From Halopiger aswanensis (GTDB lineage Archaea > Halobacteriota > Halobacteria > Halobacteriales > Natrialbaceae), in contig NZ_RAPO01000001.1 in the NCBI RefSeq assembly GCF_003610195.1, positions 620,001 through 684,000 of the forward strand: a stretch of DNA of 64,000 nucleotides, written 5' to 3'. The first letter of the stretch is position 1. Each line of letters starts with the position of its first letter. Position numbers and translations under genes: made by a program. Of this stretch, positions 8,556-16,330 are shown piece by piece. Under the pieces are notes generated by a model that saw only the letters and a program-made list of their open reading frames with translations, did not search any database and was not told the origin of the DNA.

Positions 8556-9980
8556 TCAGTTCGCGTCGTCGACCGCCGACTCGACGACCGTCCGCGCGTC
8601 CGCGATCAGGTCGTCGACCGTCTCGCTCTCGGCGTAGATCCGCACGTAGGGCTCGGTCCCGCTCGGGCGCACGAGCACCCAGGAGGCGTCGTCGAACTCG
8701 AGGCGCACGCCGTAGTCGGTGTCGACGGCCGCGTCGGGGAAGGCGTCCGGAAGCTCGGTCTCGAGGGCCGTCATGACCGCGGGTTTAGCGTCGTCGGGGC
8801 AGTCGACGCTGACCTTCCGGTAGGGGCGTTCGGTGACCGGCTCGCGAAGCGCGTCGGTGCTACCGGCGTCGGCGACGAGTGCAGCGACGACGGCGGCGCT
8901 CGCGACGCCGTCGATCCAGCCGCCGAAGGCGGTGTGGATGTGCTTCCAGGGTTCGGCGGCGAAGACGACCGCGGTGTCCGCGTCGCCCTGCCGTCGCTCG
9001 CGCGCGATGCCCTCGTGTAACGCGCCGAGGCGAACGCGTTCGACGCGCCCGCCGGCCTCGCGGACCCGCTCGTCGATCCGGGCGGAGGCGTTCGGCGTCG
9101 TCACGACGACGGGGTCGGCGGCGTCGCTCGCGGCGACGTAGTGTTCCGCGACGACCGCGAGGACGGTGTCCTCGTGGATCACGTCGCCGTCGGGGCCGAG
9201 GACGACGAGTCGGTCGGCATCGCCGTCGTGAGCGAGGCCGAGGTCGAACTGTCCGCCGCTCGCGCCGGCGCCGCTCGAGTCGGTCGCCATGAACTCGATG
9301 AAGTCGGTCAGCGTCTCCGGCGTCGGCTTGCTCTCGCGCGCGGAGAAGTGGCCGTCGACGTTCGCGTTCACCGCGGTAACTTCGGCGCCGAGGCGCTCGA
9401 GGACGTGCGGCGTCGCAACCGACCCCATACCGTTGCCGCAGTCGACCGCGATCGAGAGGCCGGCGAGGGGACGGGCGGTCGGCGTTTCGGCGTCCGTGTC
9501 GTCGCTCGAGGCGAACTGCTCGCGGACGTAGTCCCCGACTGCATCGCGGTACTGTTCGAGAATCTCGAGACCGGCCGACTCGCCCCACTGGTCCCACGCC
9601 GCGAGGCCGTCGTCGGCGGCGGCGACGGCGTCCTCGATCGCGCGTTCGGCGTCGCGGTCGTACTCGACGCCGTCGGCGAAGAGTTTGATGCCGTTGTCCG
9701 TCGGCGGGTTGTGACTCGCGGTGATCATCACGCCGCGTCGGCCCTGCGAGGCGTACGCCAGCGCCGGCGTCGGCACCTGCCCGAGCCGGTAGACGTCCGC
9801 GCCCGCGCTCTCGAGGCCGGCTTCCATCGCTGCGGCGAGCGCCGGCCCCGTTTCCCGGCCGTCGCGCCCGACGACGAACGTTGCGCCTGGTTCGCCGGCG
9901 GCCCGACCGACCTCGAGGGCCAGCGCCGGCGTCACGTCGGTTACCGGACCGCGAATCCCGGCGGTCCCGAACAGTGTCAT
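8556..9980 (-). CDS. Phosphohexomutase (phosphoglucomutase/phosphomannomutase family)
   Basis: 474-residue alpha-D-phosphohexomutase interconverting hexose-1-P and hexose-6-P (glucose, mannose or glucosamine). All four family sites are present: N-terminal FGTAGIRG, catalytic phosphoserine loop TASHNPPTDNGIK, metal site HDGDADRL, and C-terminal phosphate-binding RPSGTEPYVRI. Which sugar it prefers cannot be decided from motifs; several paralogs are usual in haloarchaea. It is a single-gene unit: the next gene upstream (phaJ) ends 82 bp away, and a palindrome follows its stop. Confidence 0.9.
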   Translation of the reverse strand: MTLFGTAGIRGPVTDVTPALALEVGRAAGEPGATFVVGRDGRETGPALAAAMEAGLESAGADVYRLGQVPTPALAYASQGRRGVMITASHNPPTDNGIKLFADGVEYDRDAERAIEDAVAAADDGLAAWDQWGESAGLEILEQYRDAVGDYVREQFASSDDTDAETPTARPLAGLSIAVDCGNGMGSVATPHVLERLGAEVTAVNANVDGHFSARESKPTPETLTDFIEFMATDSSGAGASGGQFDLGLAHDGDADRLVVLGPDGDVIHEDTVLAVVAEHYVAASDAADPVVVTTPNASARIDERVREAGGRVERVRLGALHEGIARERRQGDADTAVVFAAEPWKHIHTAFGGWIDGVASAAVVAALVADAGSTDALREPVTERPYRKVSVDCPDDAKPAVMTALETELPDAFPDAAVDTDYGVRLEFDDASWVLVRPSGTEPYVRIYAESETVDDLIADARTVVESAVDDAN

Positions 9981-10062
9981 GTACGGCCGTTCCGCGAGGA
10001 ACTACTTATACTGTGGAGAAGCGGTACGAGGACGTGACGACGCTGCGGTGGCGCCGTGTCGT

Positions 10063-10659
10063 CTACTCGTCGGGTAGTTCGTCGACCAATACGACGGCCT
10101 CGCCGTCGATGACCGTCTCGTCGTCGGACTCGTCGCGGATCTGGGTCTCGAGGCGGAACTGGTCGTTGCCGAGGTCCTCGACGACCTCGACGCGGGCCGA
10201 GACGCGGTCGCCGATTTTGACGGGGCCGCGGAACTCCAGATCCTGCGAGAGGTAGATCGTCAAGCCGGGCAGGCGCGCCAGCGCGGCGCTGATGAGCCCG
10301 GCGACGAGCGTGCCGTGGACGATCCGCTCGCCGAACCGCGTCTGGGCGGCGAACTCGTCGTCCAGGTGGAGGCGGTTCGTGTCGCCGCTGATCTGGGCGA
10401 ACGCGCGAACGTCCTCGTCGGAGAGGGTCTTTTCGAACGTGACGGCGTCGCCGACGCCGATGGCCTCGCGGCTGTCGACGGTACGCTCGAACGTCCAGTC
10501 GAGATTCGAGTGATCGACGGAGGGAATCGATGCGGGAACGATCCCGTCATCGGCCGTCGCGTCGTGACCGTCGGGGACCATCGCGGAGAGGGCTGCCCGG
10601 TTGGCGGCAGTGGCACTGCGGAGGAAACTCTGAGTCATCGCTGTCCACGCGTTCGTCAT
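10063..10659 (-). CDS. phaJ: MaoC-family (R)-specific enoyl-CoA hydratase PhaJ
   Basis: 198 residues. The hot-dog-fold hydratase core carries FAQISGDTNRLHLDDEFA, with the catalytic Asp and His of R-specific hydratases, then RIVHGTLVAGL. It would supply (R)-3-hydroxyacyl-CoA from enoyl-CoA for polyhydroxyalkanoate synthesis, in line with the divergent phaRPEC genes. The ATG at 10659 is preferred because a TATA-like GATATAGA sits ~40 bp upstream; an ATG at 10695 lies right at that box and would be less likely. About 60 N-terminal residues precede the hydratase domain, starting with an amphipathic Ala-rich helix not needed for catalysis. Confidence 0.87.
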   Translation of the reverse strand: MTNAWTAMTQSFLRSATAANRAALSAMVPDGHDATADDGIVPASIPSVDHSNLDWTFERTVDSREAIGVGDAVTFEKTLSDEDVRAFAQISGDTNRLHLDDEFAAQTRFGERIVHGTLVAGLISAALARLPGLTIYLSQDLEFRGPVKIGDRVSARVEVVEDLGNDQFRLETQIRDESDDETVIDGEAVVLVDELPDE

Positions 10660-10800
10660 GGCAGCGAGGTTATTCCGCCCGGAATTCTGTGACATCTATA
10701 TCTATCGTTGTTTGGGATGGCGTGGTAATGATTCTTTGGCTGAACAAGTAGGCCAGTATCCTCCGCCACGGACCGCGACGGACGACCTTCACCGGCGGCG

Positions 10801-10827
10801 CGGTCGGCGCGGTCGGCGCGGTCGCCG
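10801..10827. repeat. Three tandem 9-bp repeats in the phaJ-phaR intergenic region
   Basis: CGGTCGGCG twice and CGGTCGCCG once, head to tail. No gene is assigned here: a short minus-strand open frame across it (10670-10915) has an Ala-Pro-Thr run but no family features. Confidence 0.6.
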
Positions 10828-10902
10828 TTGCCGCCGCTGCTGACTCGAGCGACAAGCGGCCCGTCCCTCGAGTGACCCGACCCCTTCCGAACCTACTCGG
10901 CC

Positions 10903-10927
10903 CATCTGATGTCATTAGATGGCATCT
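10903..10927. promoter_or_regulatory. Operator-like repeats upstream of phaR
   Basis: Half-sites CATCT (10903-10907), AGATG (10917-10921) and CATCT (10923-10927); the last two form the perfect palindrome AGATG-G-CATCT. They end about 11 bp upstream of the phaR TATA box. PhaR, an AbrB-like protein, is known to control its own promoter in Haloferax mediterranei, so this is a good candidate for its binding site (inference). Confidence 0.5.
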
Positions 10928-10937
10928 AGTGGTAACG

Positions 10938-10945
10938 CTTATTAG
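10938..10945 (+). promoter_or_regulatory. TATA box of the phaRPEC operon
   Basis: CTTATTAG, 27 bp upstream of the ATG at 10969, supporting a leaderless phaR start. Confidence 0.6.
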
Positions 10946-10968
10946 CGCGGCGCTCGTTGGTTTAGTTG

Positions 10969-11280
10969 ATGACGGACGACTCCGACCGATCGCTCTGGTT
11001 CCCGCCGGCGATGTTCGACGAGATGCAGGAGGCGGGCGAGCAAGTCGCGCAATCCCAGCAGGAGATGATGAAACAGTTGTTCCAGGCGAATTCGGCCAAC
11101 CCGCTCGAGAACATGTCGGCCTTCGGGCCGATGAACATGGGCACGGCGACGTTCAAAGCCCGGGTCCAGAGCGGCGGTCGGATCAGCATTCCCGAACCCG
11201 AACGGGAGGCCCTCGACATCGAAGAGGGCGATATCGTCCAGACCATCGTCGTCCCCGTCAAACGCGATCGCGACGAGTAG
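10969..11280 (+). CDS. phaR: AbrB-like PHA regulator PhaR
   Basis: 103 residues. N-terminal half: WFPPAMFDEMQEAGEQVAQ, a helical Gln/Met-rich stretch resembling phasins; C-terminal half (residues ~60-100): ARVQSGGRISIPEPEREAL...GDIVQ, an AbrB/SpoVT swapped-hairpin DNA-binding domain. The known haloarchaeal PhaR has the same two-part layout, binds PHA granules and represses phaRP; here the role is taken from family and position, just before phaP. ATG at 10969 chosen over TTG at 10966 by TATA spacing. Confidence 0.85.
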   Translation: MTDDSDRSLWFPPAMFDEMQEAGEQVAQSQQEMMKQLFQANSANPLENMSAFGPMNMGTATFKARVQSGGRISIPEPEREALDIEEGDIVQTIVVPVKRDRDE

Positions 11281-11355
11281 TCGTCCCCGCAGACCAGGCT
11301 CGAACCCGAAACCGAACCCGGATCAAACCACACTCACACCCACACCGAATCCACC

Positions 11356-11841
11356 ATGACTCAGAACCCCATCACCGCGTTCTTCGACGCCCAGCGTACC
11401 GCCGTCAAACAGTCCCAGACGCTCACCCACGACGCCCTCGAGGCACAGCAGGCCTCGATCGGCGCGTTCGCCGACGCTATGGAAAACTCCAGCAGTCTCG
11501 TGGAGTCCAATGCCGAACTGACGAAAGGCGCCGTCCACGCCTACTTCGACGCGCTCGAGGCGTCGATGCCCGAGGGCAGCGCCGACTTCGCTGAACTGCG
11601 CGACCTCGTCGACGACGGCGTCGACTCCGCGACCGAGGCCCAGCTCCAGTCGCTCGAGGCCGCCGTCGACGCCCTCGAGGAATCCGAGGAAGCCTACGAC
11701 GAGTTCGTCGCGAACTACGCCGAGGCCGTCGACACGTCGTTCGACGCCGCCCTCGAAGCTCACGAGCAGGTCGAGGAGAACGTCACCGCAGTCGCCGAGA
11801 ACGTCGAGCAGGCCGCCGACGAGTTCGACGCTTCGGCGTAA
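11356..11841 (+). CDS. phaP: PHA granule-associated phasin PhaP
   Basis: 161-residue acidic, almost wholly helical protein with no transmembrane segment; N-terminus NPITAFFDAQRTAVKQSQ and repeated heptad-like Ala/Glu/Leu patterns match a phasin, the amphipathic coat protein of polyhydroxyalkanoate granules. Located between phaR and phaE, as in other haloarchaeal PHA loci. A six-T run lies 17 bp after its stop and could reduce read-through into phaE, giving excess phasin. Confidence 0.83.
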   Translation: MTQNPITAFFDAQRTAVKQSQTLTHDALEAQQASIGAFADAMENSSSLVESNAELTKGAVHAYFDALEASMPEGSADFAELRDLVDDGVDSATEAQLQSLEAAVDALEESEEAYDEFVANYAEAVDTSFDAALEAHEQVEENVTAVAENVEQAADEFDASA

Positions 11842-11857
11842 CGCCGTCCAGCCCCGA

Positions 11858-11863
11858 TTTTTT
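11858..11863 (+). terminator. T6 run between phaP and phaE
   Basis: CCCCGATTTTTTC follows the phaP stop. Archaeal RNA polymerase terminates at U-rich tracts; this may be a partial terminator separating phaRP from phaEC. No clear stem precedes it. Confidence 0.4.
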
Positions 11864-11912
11864 CACGCACGGTCCCGAACCACCACTACGTTACCTTCCC
11901 CCACACTACACT

Positions 11913-12473
11913 ATGGCAGACTCACAGCAACCCCCGCAGGCCCAGAACTGGAACGCGTTCGTCGAACAGTGGAACGAGCAGTTCCTCGAGGCGCTCGAGG
12001 AGAACGTCGAAGCGCAGGCGCAGTTCGTCGAGAGCTGGTCCGAAACCGTCGGTCAGGCGACCGAAGACAACGAGATGTCCGAGGGCGTCGAAGGCTACGC
12101 GAAGGCCTACGAAACCTGGATGAACGCCTCCCAGCAGATGGTCGAGCGCGTCAACGACCAGCTCGAGGGCGAGGACGTCGACATCGAGGAGTTCCGCGAC
12201 ATCTGGCTCAACACGGCCAACGAGGCGTTCAAGGACGTCATGTCGACGACGGCCTTCGCCCGGATGACCGGCGAAACCGTCGGCGACGTCCTCGAACTCC
12301 AGCAGCAGGCCGACGAGGCCGCCCAGGAGACGCTGCGAACGCTCGGCTTCGCGACCGAGGAGGACGTCGTCGAAGTCGGCGACCGCCTCGTCGAACTCGA
12401 GCGCCGCCAGCACGACGTCGAGCGGAAGCTCGACCGGATCCTCGAGCACCTCGAGGACGAGGACCAGGAGTGA
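11913..12473 (+). CDS. phaE: PHA synthase subunit PhaE
   Basis: 186-residue accessory subunit of the haloarchaeal class III PHA synthase. N-terminus has the [19 protein letters not shown] region, and the middle [17 protein letters not shown] is typical of PhaE; the C-terminus (residues ~150-186) is a heptad coiled coil rich in Glu/Arg. It ends 4 bp before phaC and must be co-translated with it. PhaE has no catalytic residues of its own; it is required by PhaC for activity and granule placement in related species. Confidence 0.9.
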   Translation: MADSQQPPQAQNWNAFVEQWNEQFLEALEENVEAQAQFVESWSETVGQATEDNEMSEGVEGYAKAYETWMNASQQMVERVNDQLEGEDVDIEEFRDIWLNTANEAFKDVMSTTAFARMTGETVGDVLELQQQADEAAQETLRTLGFATEEDVVEVGDRLVELERRQHDVERKLDRILEHLEDEDQE

Positions 12474-12477
12474 AACC

Positions 12478-14076
12478 ATGAAAAATCCCTACGCAACCGT
12501 CCTGGACATCCAGCGCCAGGCCTGGGAGGCGACGGCCGATCTGGCCGAGAAGAGCCGAGTCGCGCCCGATCGAACCGAAACCATCGAGAACATCGAGGTC
12601 GGCCAGACGCCCAGCGAGGTCGTCTACGAGGAGAACAAGCTCGAGCTGCTCCACTACGAATCGCAGACGGAGGAGCAACACGACGTCCCGATCCTCATCG
12701 TCTACGCGCTGATCAACAAGCCCTACATCCTCGACTTGCAGCCGAACCGCTCGGTCGTCCGCCGGCTGCTCGAGGCCGGCTTCGACGTCTACCTGATCGA
12801 CTGGGGCGAGCCCTCCAAGCTGGACCGCTCGCTGGGACTGGACGACTACGTCAACCGGTACATCGACAACTGCGTCGACGTCGTCCGCGACCGCTCCGGC
12901 CAGGACGCGATCAACGTGCTCGGCTACTGCATGGGCGGCACGATGTCGGCCATGTACGCCGCGCTCTACCCCGAGAAGGTCCGCAACCTCGGACTGATGG
13001 CTGCCGGCCTCTGTTTCGCCGGCGAGGGCGGCGTCCTCGAGCTGTGGGGCGCCGAGGACTACTACGATCCCGAGACGGTTACCGAGACGTTCGACAACGT
13101 CCCCGCGGACTTCCTCGATACCGGCTTCGCGCTGATGGACCCCGTCGCGAACAACGTGACGAAGTACGTCCGCTTCTACGACAACGTGGAGGACGAGGAC
13201 TTCGTCGAGAACTTCGCCCGCATGGAGCGGTGGCTCGACGAGGGTATCGACGTCGCCGGCAAGGCCTACGAGGAGTTCATCCGCGACATCTACCAGGAGA
13301 ACAAGCTCTACGCGAACGAGCTCGAGCTCGGCGGCGAGCGCGTCGACCTCGCGAACATCGACATGCCGGTGCTGCAGATCGTCGCGGAGTACGACCACCT
13401 CATCCCGCCGGGGGCGTCCAAGCCGTTCAACGAGGCGATCCCGGCCGAAGACACCGAGATCATGGAGTTCGCGACGGGCCACATCGGGATGTCGGTCTCC
13501 TCGCGGAGCCACGACGAACTCTGGCCGGACGTCTGCGAGTGGTTCGAGGAGCGCTCGAACGGTACCGAGGTCGAATCCGAGCCCGAGACGCCCGAACCCG
13601 AGGAGAAAGACGCCGCGCTCGCCGAGGACGTCGAAGGCGACGAGAGCGGTCCCGACGACCTCTCTGACGGCGGCGTGGACGTCGAGTCAGGTACCGACGC
13701 GGACGCTACCGAGATCGACATCGACGACGAGACGAGCGAGTTCCACGGCGAGGATCGGTCGGACGAGGAAATCGCCGCGCGCAGCGAAGACGACGTGCAG
13801 GACGAACCCGCGGCGCCGGGCGAGATGACCGTCGACGAAGACGTCGCCGAGGACATCACCGACGAGGAGTTGGACTCCGAGTCCGCTATCGAGGACGAGA
13901 CCGACGACCTGACCGAACTGAGCGGCGTCGGGCAGGCCTACGCCGACCAACTCGCCGCGGCCGGCATCGAGACGTTCGACCAGCTCGCCGACGCTGACGC
14001 CGCCGAACTCGCCGCGGAGACCGGCCTCTCGCCGAGTCGCGTCGAGGACTGGATCGAACAGGCCGCCGAGCGGTAA
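12478..14076 (+). CDS. phaC: Class III PHA synthase PhaC with C-terminal HhH extension
   Basis: 532-residue polymerase of 3-hydroxyacyl-CoA. The alpha/beta-hydrolase core ends near residue 360 and has the lipase-like box GYCMGG (Cys ~150), Asp in AEYDHLIPP (~306) and His in ATGHIGM (~335), the expected catalytic triad. Then comes a ~115-residue Glu/Asp-rich linker and a helix-hairpin-helix domain at residues ~479-530 ([17 protein letters not shown]...). Bacterial class III synthases are ~355 residues, so the last ~170 residues are extra. The HhH unit normally binds DNA or proteins; its purpose here is unknown. Confidence 0.92.
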   Translation: MKNPYATVLDIQRQAWEATADLAEKSRVAPDRTETIENIEVGQTPSEVVYEENKLELLHYESQTEEQHDVPILIVYALINKPYILDLQPNRSVVRRLLEAGFDVYLIDWGEPSKLDRSLGLDDYVNRYIDNCVDVVRDRSGQDAINVLGYCMGGTMSAMYAALYPEKVRNLGLMAAGLCFAGEGGVLELWGAEDYYDPETVTETFDNVPADFLDTGFALMDPVANNVTKYVRFYDNVEDEDFVENFARMERWLDEGIDVAGKAYEEFIRDIYQENKLYANELELGGERVDLANIDMPVLQIVAEYDHLIPPGASKPFNEAIPAEDTEIMEFATGHIGMSVSSRSHDELWPDVCEWFEERSNGTEVESEPETPEPEEKDAALAEDVEGDESGPDDLSDGGVDVESGTDADATEIDIDDETSEFHGEDRSDEEIAARSEDDVQDEPAAPGEMTVDEDVAEDITDEELDSESAIEDETDDLTELSGVGQAYADQLAAAGIETFDQLADADAAELAAETGLSPSRVEDWIEQAAER

Positions 14077-14241
14077 CGGCCGCTAACCCGTCGCGGCGGC
14101 CCCCGAGACCGGCTCGCTCGAGTCGGTCCCGATCTCGGACCGTCACGTTCGTTTTCGAGTCTGCGTGAACAGTCGCGTCGCGCGGAACGTATCACCTTGC
14201 ATGCTATTATTTACCACCGGAGGTCGAACGTGCGAGCAGCC

Positions 14242-14985
14242 ATGTCCATGGACGGACGAACCTGCGTCATCACCGGGTCGGCGCGCGGCATCGGCCGGGG
14301 GATCGCCGAGTACCTTGGAGAGGAAGGCGCGAACGTCGTCATCAACTACCGTTCCTCGGAGGGAGCGGCGAAGGAAGCCGTCGACGTGATCGAAACCGCC
14401 GGCGGTTCGGCCGTCGCGGCCCAGGCGGATGTCACCCACCGCGATCAGGTCGCACACATGCGCGAGGTCTGCCACGAGGCGTTCGGCCCGGCCGACGTGC
14501 TGGTCAACAACGCCGGCATCACCGCCGACAAGCAGTTCACGGAGATGACCCGCGAGGACTGGGACCGCGTTATGGACGTCAATCTCGGCGGGATGTTCAA
14601 CTGTACCCAGGAGTTCTACGACGACATCTGGGAAGCCGAGGAAGGGCGACTGATCAACATCTCGAGCGTCGTCGGCAAACAGGGGAACTTCGGCCAGGCG
14701 AACTACGCCGCCGCCAAAAGCGGGATGTTCGGCTTCACGCGGACGATCGCCCTCGAACTCGCCCAGGGCGGTTCGACGGCCAACTGCGTCGCGCCCGGCT
14801 TCACGCGCACCGATATGGTCGAGAGCGTCCCCGACGAGGTGCTCGATCGGATCATCGCGGGGATTCCGCTCGAGCGCCTCGCGGAAGTCGAGGACATCGC
14901 CGCCCTCGTCCGGTTCCTGGCGAGCGAGGAATCGTCCTATATCACCGGCGAAGTGATCGATATCAACGGCGGGATGGACCTCTGA
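14242..14985 (+). CDS. phaB: Acetoacetyl-CoA reductase (SDR/FabG family), PhaB
   Basis: 247-residue short-chain dehydrogenase. Seen: Rossmann loop TGSARGIGRG, NNAG, Ser in NISSVVG and YAAAKSG (Tyr-Lys catalytic pair). Reduces 3-oxoacyl-CoA to the (R)-3-hydroxyacyl-CoA used by PhaC; a FabG role in other pathways is possible, but the position 165 bp after phaC favours PhaB. Start is uncertain: GTG at 14230 has a Shine-Dalgarno GGAGGT (14219-14224) at good spacing and would add MRAA; a TATA-like CTATTATT at ~14202-14209 also suits it. ATG 14242 is given as the conservative call. Confidence 0.87.
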   Translation: MSMDGRTCVITGSARGIGRGIAEYLGEEGANVVINYRSSEGAAKEAVDVIETAGGSAVAAQADVTHRDQVAHMREVCHEAFGPADVLVNNAGITADKQFTEMTREDWDRVMDVNLGGMFNCTQEFYDDIWEAEEGRLINISSVVGKQGNFGQANYAAAKSGMFGFTRTIALELAQGGSTANCVAPGFTRTDMVESVPDEVLDRIIAGIPLERLAEVEDIAALVRFLASEESSYITGEVIDINGGMDL

Positions 14986-15002
14986 GCGGAACCGCCCACG
15001 GC

Positions 15003-15401
15003 TCACGCGACCAGCGCGCGCCACCCCGGCTCGTAACAGCAGACGAACGCCAGGGGAACGAAGAGGACGATCAACGGCCCGGCGTAGAGAATCAGGCTGT
15101 ACGGATCCGGCGGCGAGACGATCCCGCCGACGATAACCGCGGTGGCGACGCCGACGCCGATCGAGCCGGCGATCCGCTCGAGGCGACCTGGCGAGTCGGT
15201 CCGCCGCGGCAACTCCCGCCGGTGGAGCAGATACACGGGAACGGCGATCGGCGAGAATACGAAGGCGAAAAGGCCCCAGATGCTGCCGTTTGCGCCGCGT
15301 GCGTTCGCGTCCGCCGCGATCGCGTAGGAGAGACAGAGCCCGGCGATGAGGAACGTCCCGAGGACCGTTATCGCCAGAATCGCTAACAGACCCATCGCCA
15401 T
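15003..15401 (-). CDS. Small four-helix membrane protein
   Basis: 132 residues with four hydrophobic segments (~4-27, 43-60, 77-93, 102-123). The first half pattern A-x-DANARGANGSIWGLFAFVFSPIAVPVYLLHRRE closely parallels the 96-residue protein at 46419-46709 (KDAETRGIENSVLWAV...FPVIGLGAYLIRRR), so the two are members of one family. No catalytic motif. The start could also be the ATG at 15395. Function unknown; convergent with phaB. Confidence 0.75.
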   Translation of the reverse strand: MAMGLLAILAITVLGTFLIAGLCLSYAIAADANARGANGSIWGLFAFVFSPIAVPVYLLHRRELPRRTDSPGRLERIAGSIGVGVATAVIVGGIVSPPDPYSLILYAGPLIVLFVPLAFVCCYEPGWRALVA

Positions 15402-15510
15402 TGATTACGCAGTTTTCGTGTGTGATACCATGAAACTTCGCCCGGAGTTGCACGATTCGGCGACGGTGAGTTCACGGTCCGCACCCAGCTGACGTTCGTA
15501 CGCACCCGCC

Positions 15511-15528
15511 GCTAAAATATATTTTAGC
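15511..15528. promoter_or_regulatory. 18-bp perfect palindrome upstream of the proteasome gene pair
   Basis: GCTAAAATATATTTTAGC reads identically on both strands. It ends 3 bp before a TATA-like CATATATT (15532-15539), itself 29 bp from the psmB-like ATG. Could be a repressor/activator operator, or a symmetric TATA serving both this operon and the divergent gene at 15003-15401. Confidence 0.65.
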
Positions 15529-15531
15529 TAA

Positions 15532-15539
15532 CATATATT
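15532..15539 (+). promoter_or_regulatory. TATA box of the proteasome beta/alpha operon
   Basis: CATATATT centred 29 bp before the ATG at 15565; consistent with a leaderless transcript. Confidence 0.6.
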
Positions 15540-15564
15540 CGCTCGAGGCCCCTCGGTTTCGGTG

Positions 15565-16329
15565 ATGCACTCGAGACCACCAACGCGATTCGAACCCGAC
15601 GACCGCATCGGAGCGATCGGTGCACCGACTCGCGACGCACGGCCGTCCGCAGGCGACGGCGGAGCCGATTCGACGCCGAGCGACGCCATCATCAAGACGG
15701 GCACGACGACGGTCGGCCTCGCCGGCGCGGACGGGGCCGTTCTCGCGGCCGACGCGCGAGCGAGCCTCGGCGGCCAGTTCGTGACCAACAAAACGGCCCG
15801 GAAGATCGAGCCCGTCGCTGATCGGACGGCCGTCGCCTTTTCGGGCAGCGTCAGCGACGCGCAGTCGTTCGTGCGCCACCTGCGGGCCGAACTCAGCCAG
15901 TACGACCTCGAGCGCGACGGTCCCGCGTCCGTCGAGACGGCGGCGACCGTCGCCGGGGACCTCGTCCGCCGCGGCCCCTACCGCATCCTCGATCTGGTCT
16001 TAGCCGGCGTCGACGACGAACCGGCGGTCTACCAGATCGGCGGCGGTGGCGGCGTCATGGAAGCGCCCTACGCGGCCAGCGGCAGCGGGATGCAACTCGC
16101 CTACGGGGCGCTCGAGGCCGCCTACCAGCCCGATCGATCGGTCGCGGAACTGCGACCGATCGCGGCCCGTGCGGTCCGGAGCGCCGCCGAGCGGGACACC
16201 GCCAGCGGCGACGGAATGACGATCGCGACGATCACCGACGACGACCTCGCGATCGAGCGGTACGACGATCTCGAGCGCGCGGTTTCGGCGGTCGACAGCG
16301 ACGAGAACGAGAGCGAGGGGGCGATCTAA
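15565..16329 (+). CDS. 20S proteasome beta-type subunit
   Basis: 254 residues. A 46-residue propeptide ends in KTG, and cleavage would expose Thr1 of TTTVGL. Asp17 (LAADAR) and the Lys at about position 34 (TNKTARK; position 33 in Thermoplasma plus one inserted residue) complete the catalytic set, and SGDGM carries the conserved Ser/Asp. The subunit therefore looks active. The adjacent alpha gene starts one base after its stop. Because psmA and psmB are usually unlinked in haloarchaea, this is probably an additional, paired set (inference). The ATG at 15565 is supported by the TATA box. Confidence 0.9.
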   Translation: MHSRPPTRFEPDDRIGAIGAPTRDARPSAGDGGADSTPSDAIIKTGTTTVGLAGADGAVLAADARASLGGQFVTNKTARKIEPVADRTAVAFSGSVSDAQSFVRHLRAELSQYDLERDGPASVETAATVAGDLVRRGPYRILDLVLAGVDDEPAVYQIGGGGGVMEAPYAASGSGMQLAYGALEAAYQPDRSVAELRPIAARAVRSAAERDTASGDGMTIATITDDDLAIERYDDLERAVSAVDSDENESEGAI

Positions 16330-16330
16330 G

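Noticed and set aside
10801-10827. CRISPR-like repeat
   Set aside because: Only three 9-bp units with no spacers; not an array.
10670-10915. 81-codon minus-strand frame between phaJ and phaR
   Set aside because: Its Ala-Pro-Thr run comes from the 9-bp DNA repeat; it covers the promoters of both genes.
12238-13512. 424-codon minus-strand frame opposite phaE-phaC
   Set aside because: phaE and phaC are unmistakable; the antisense translation has no domain.
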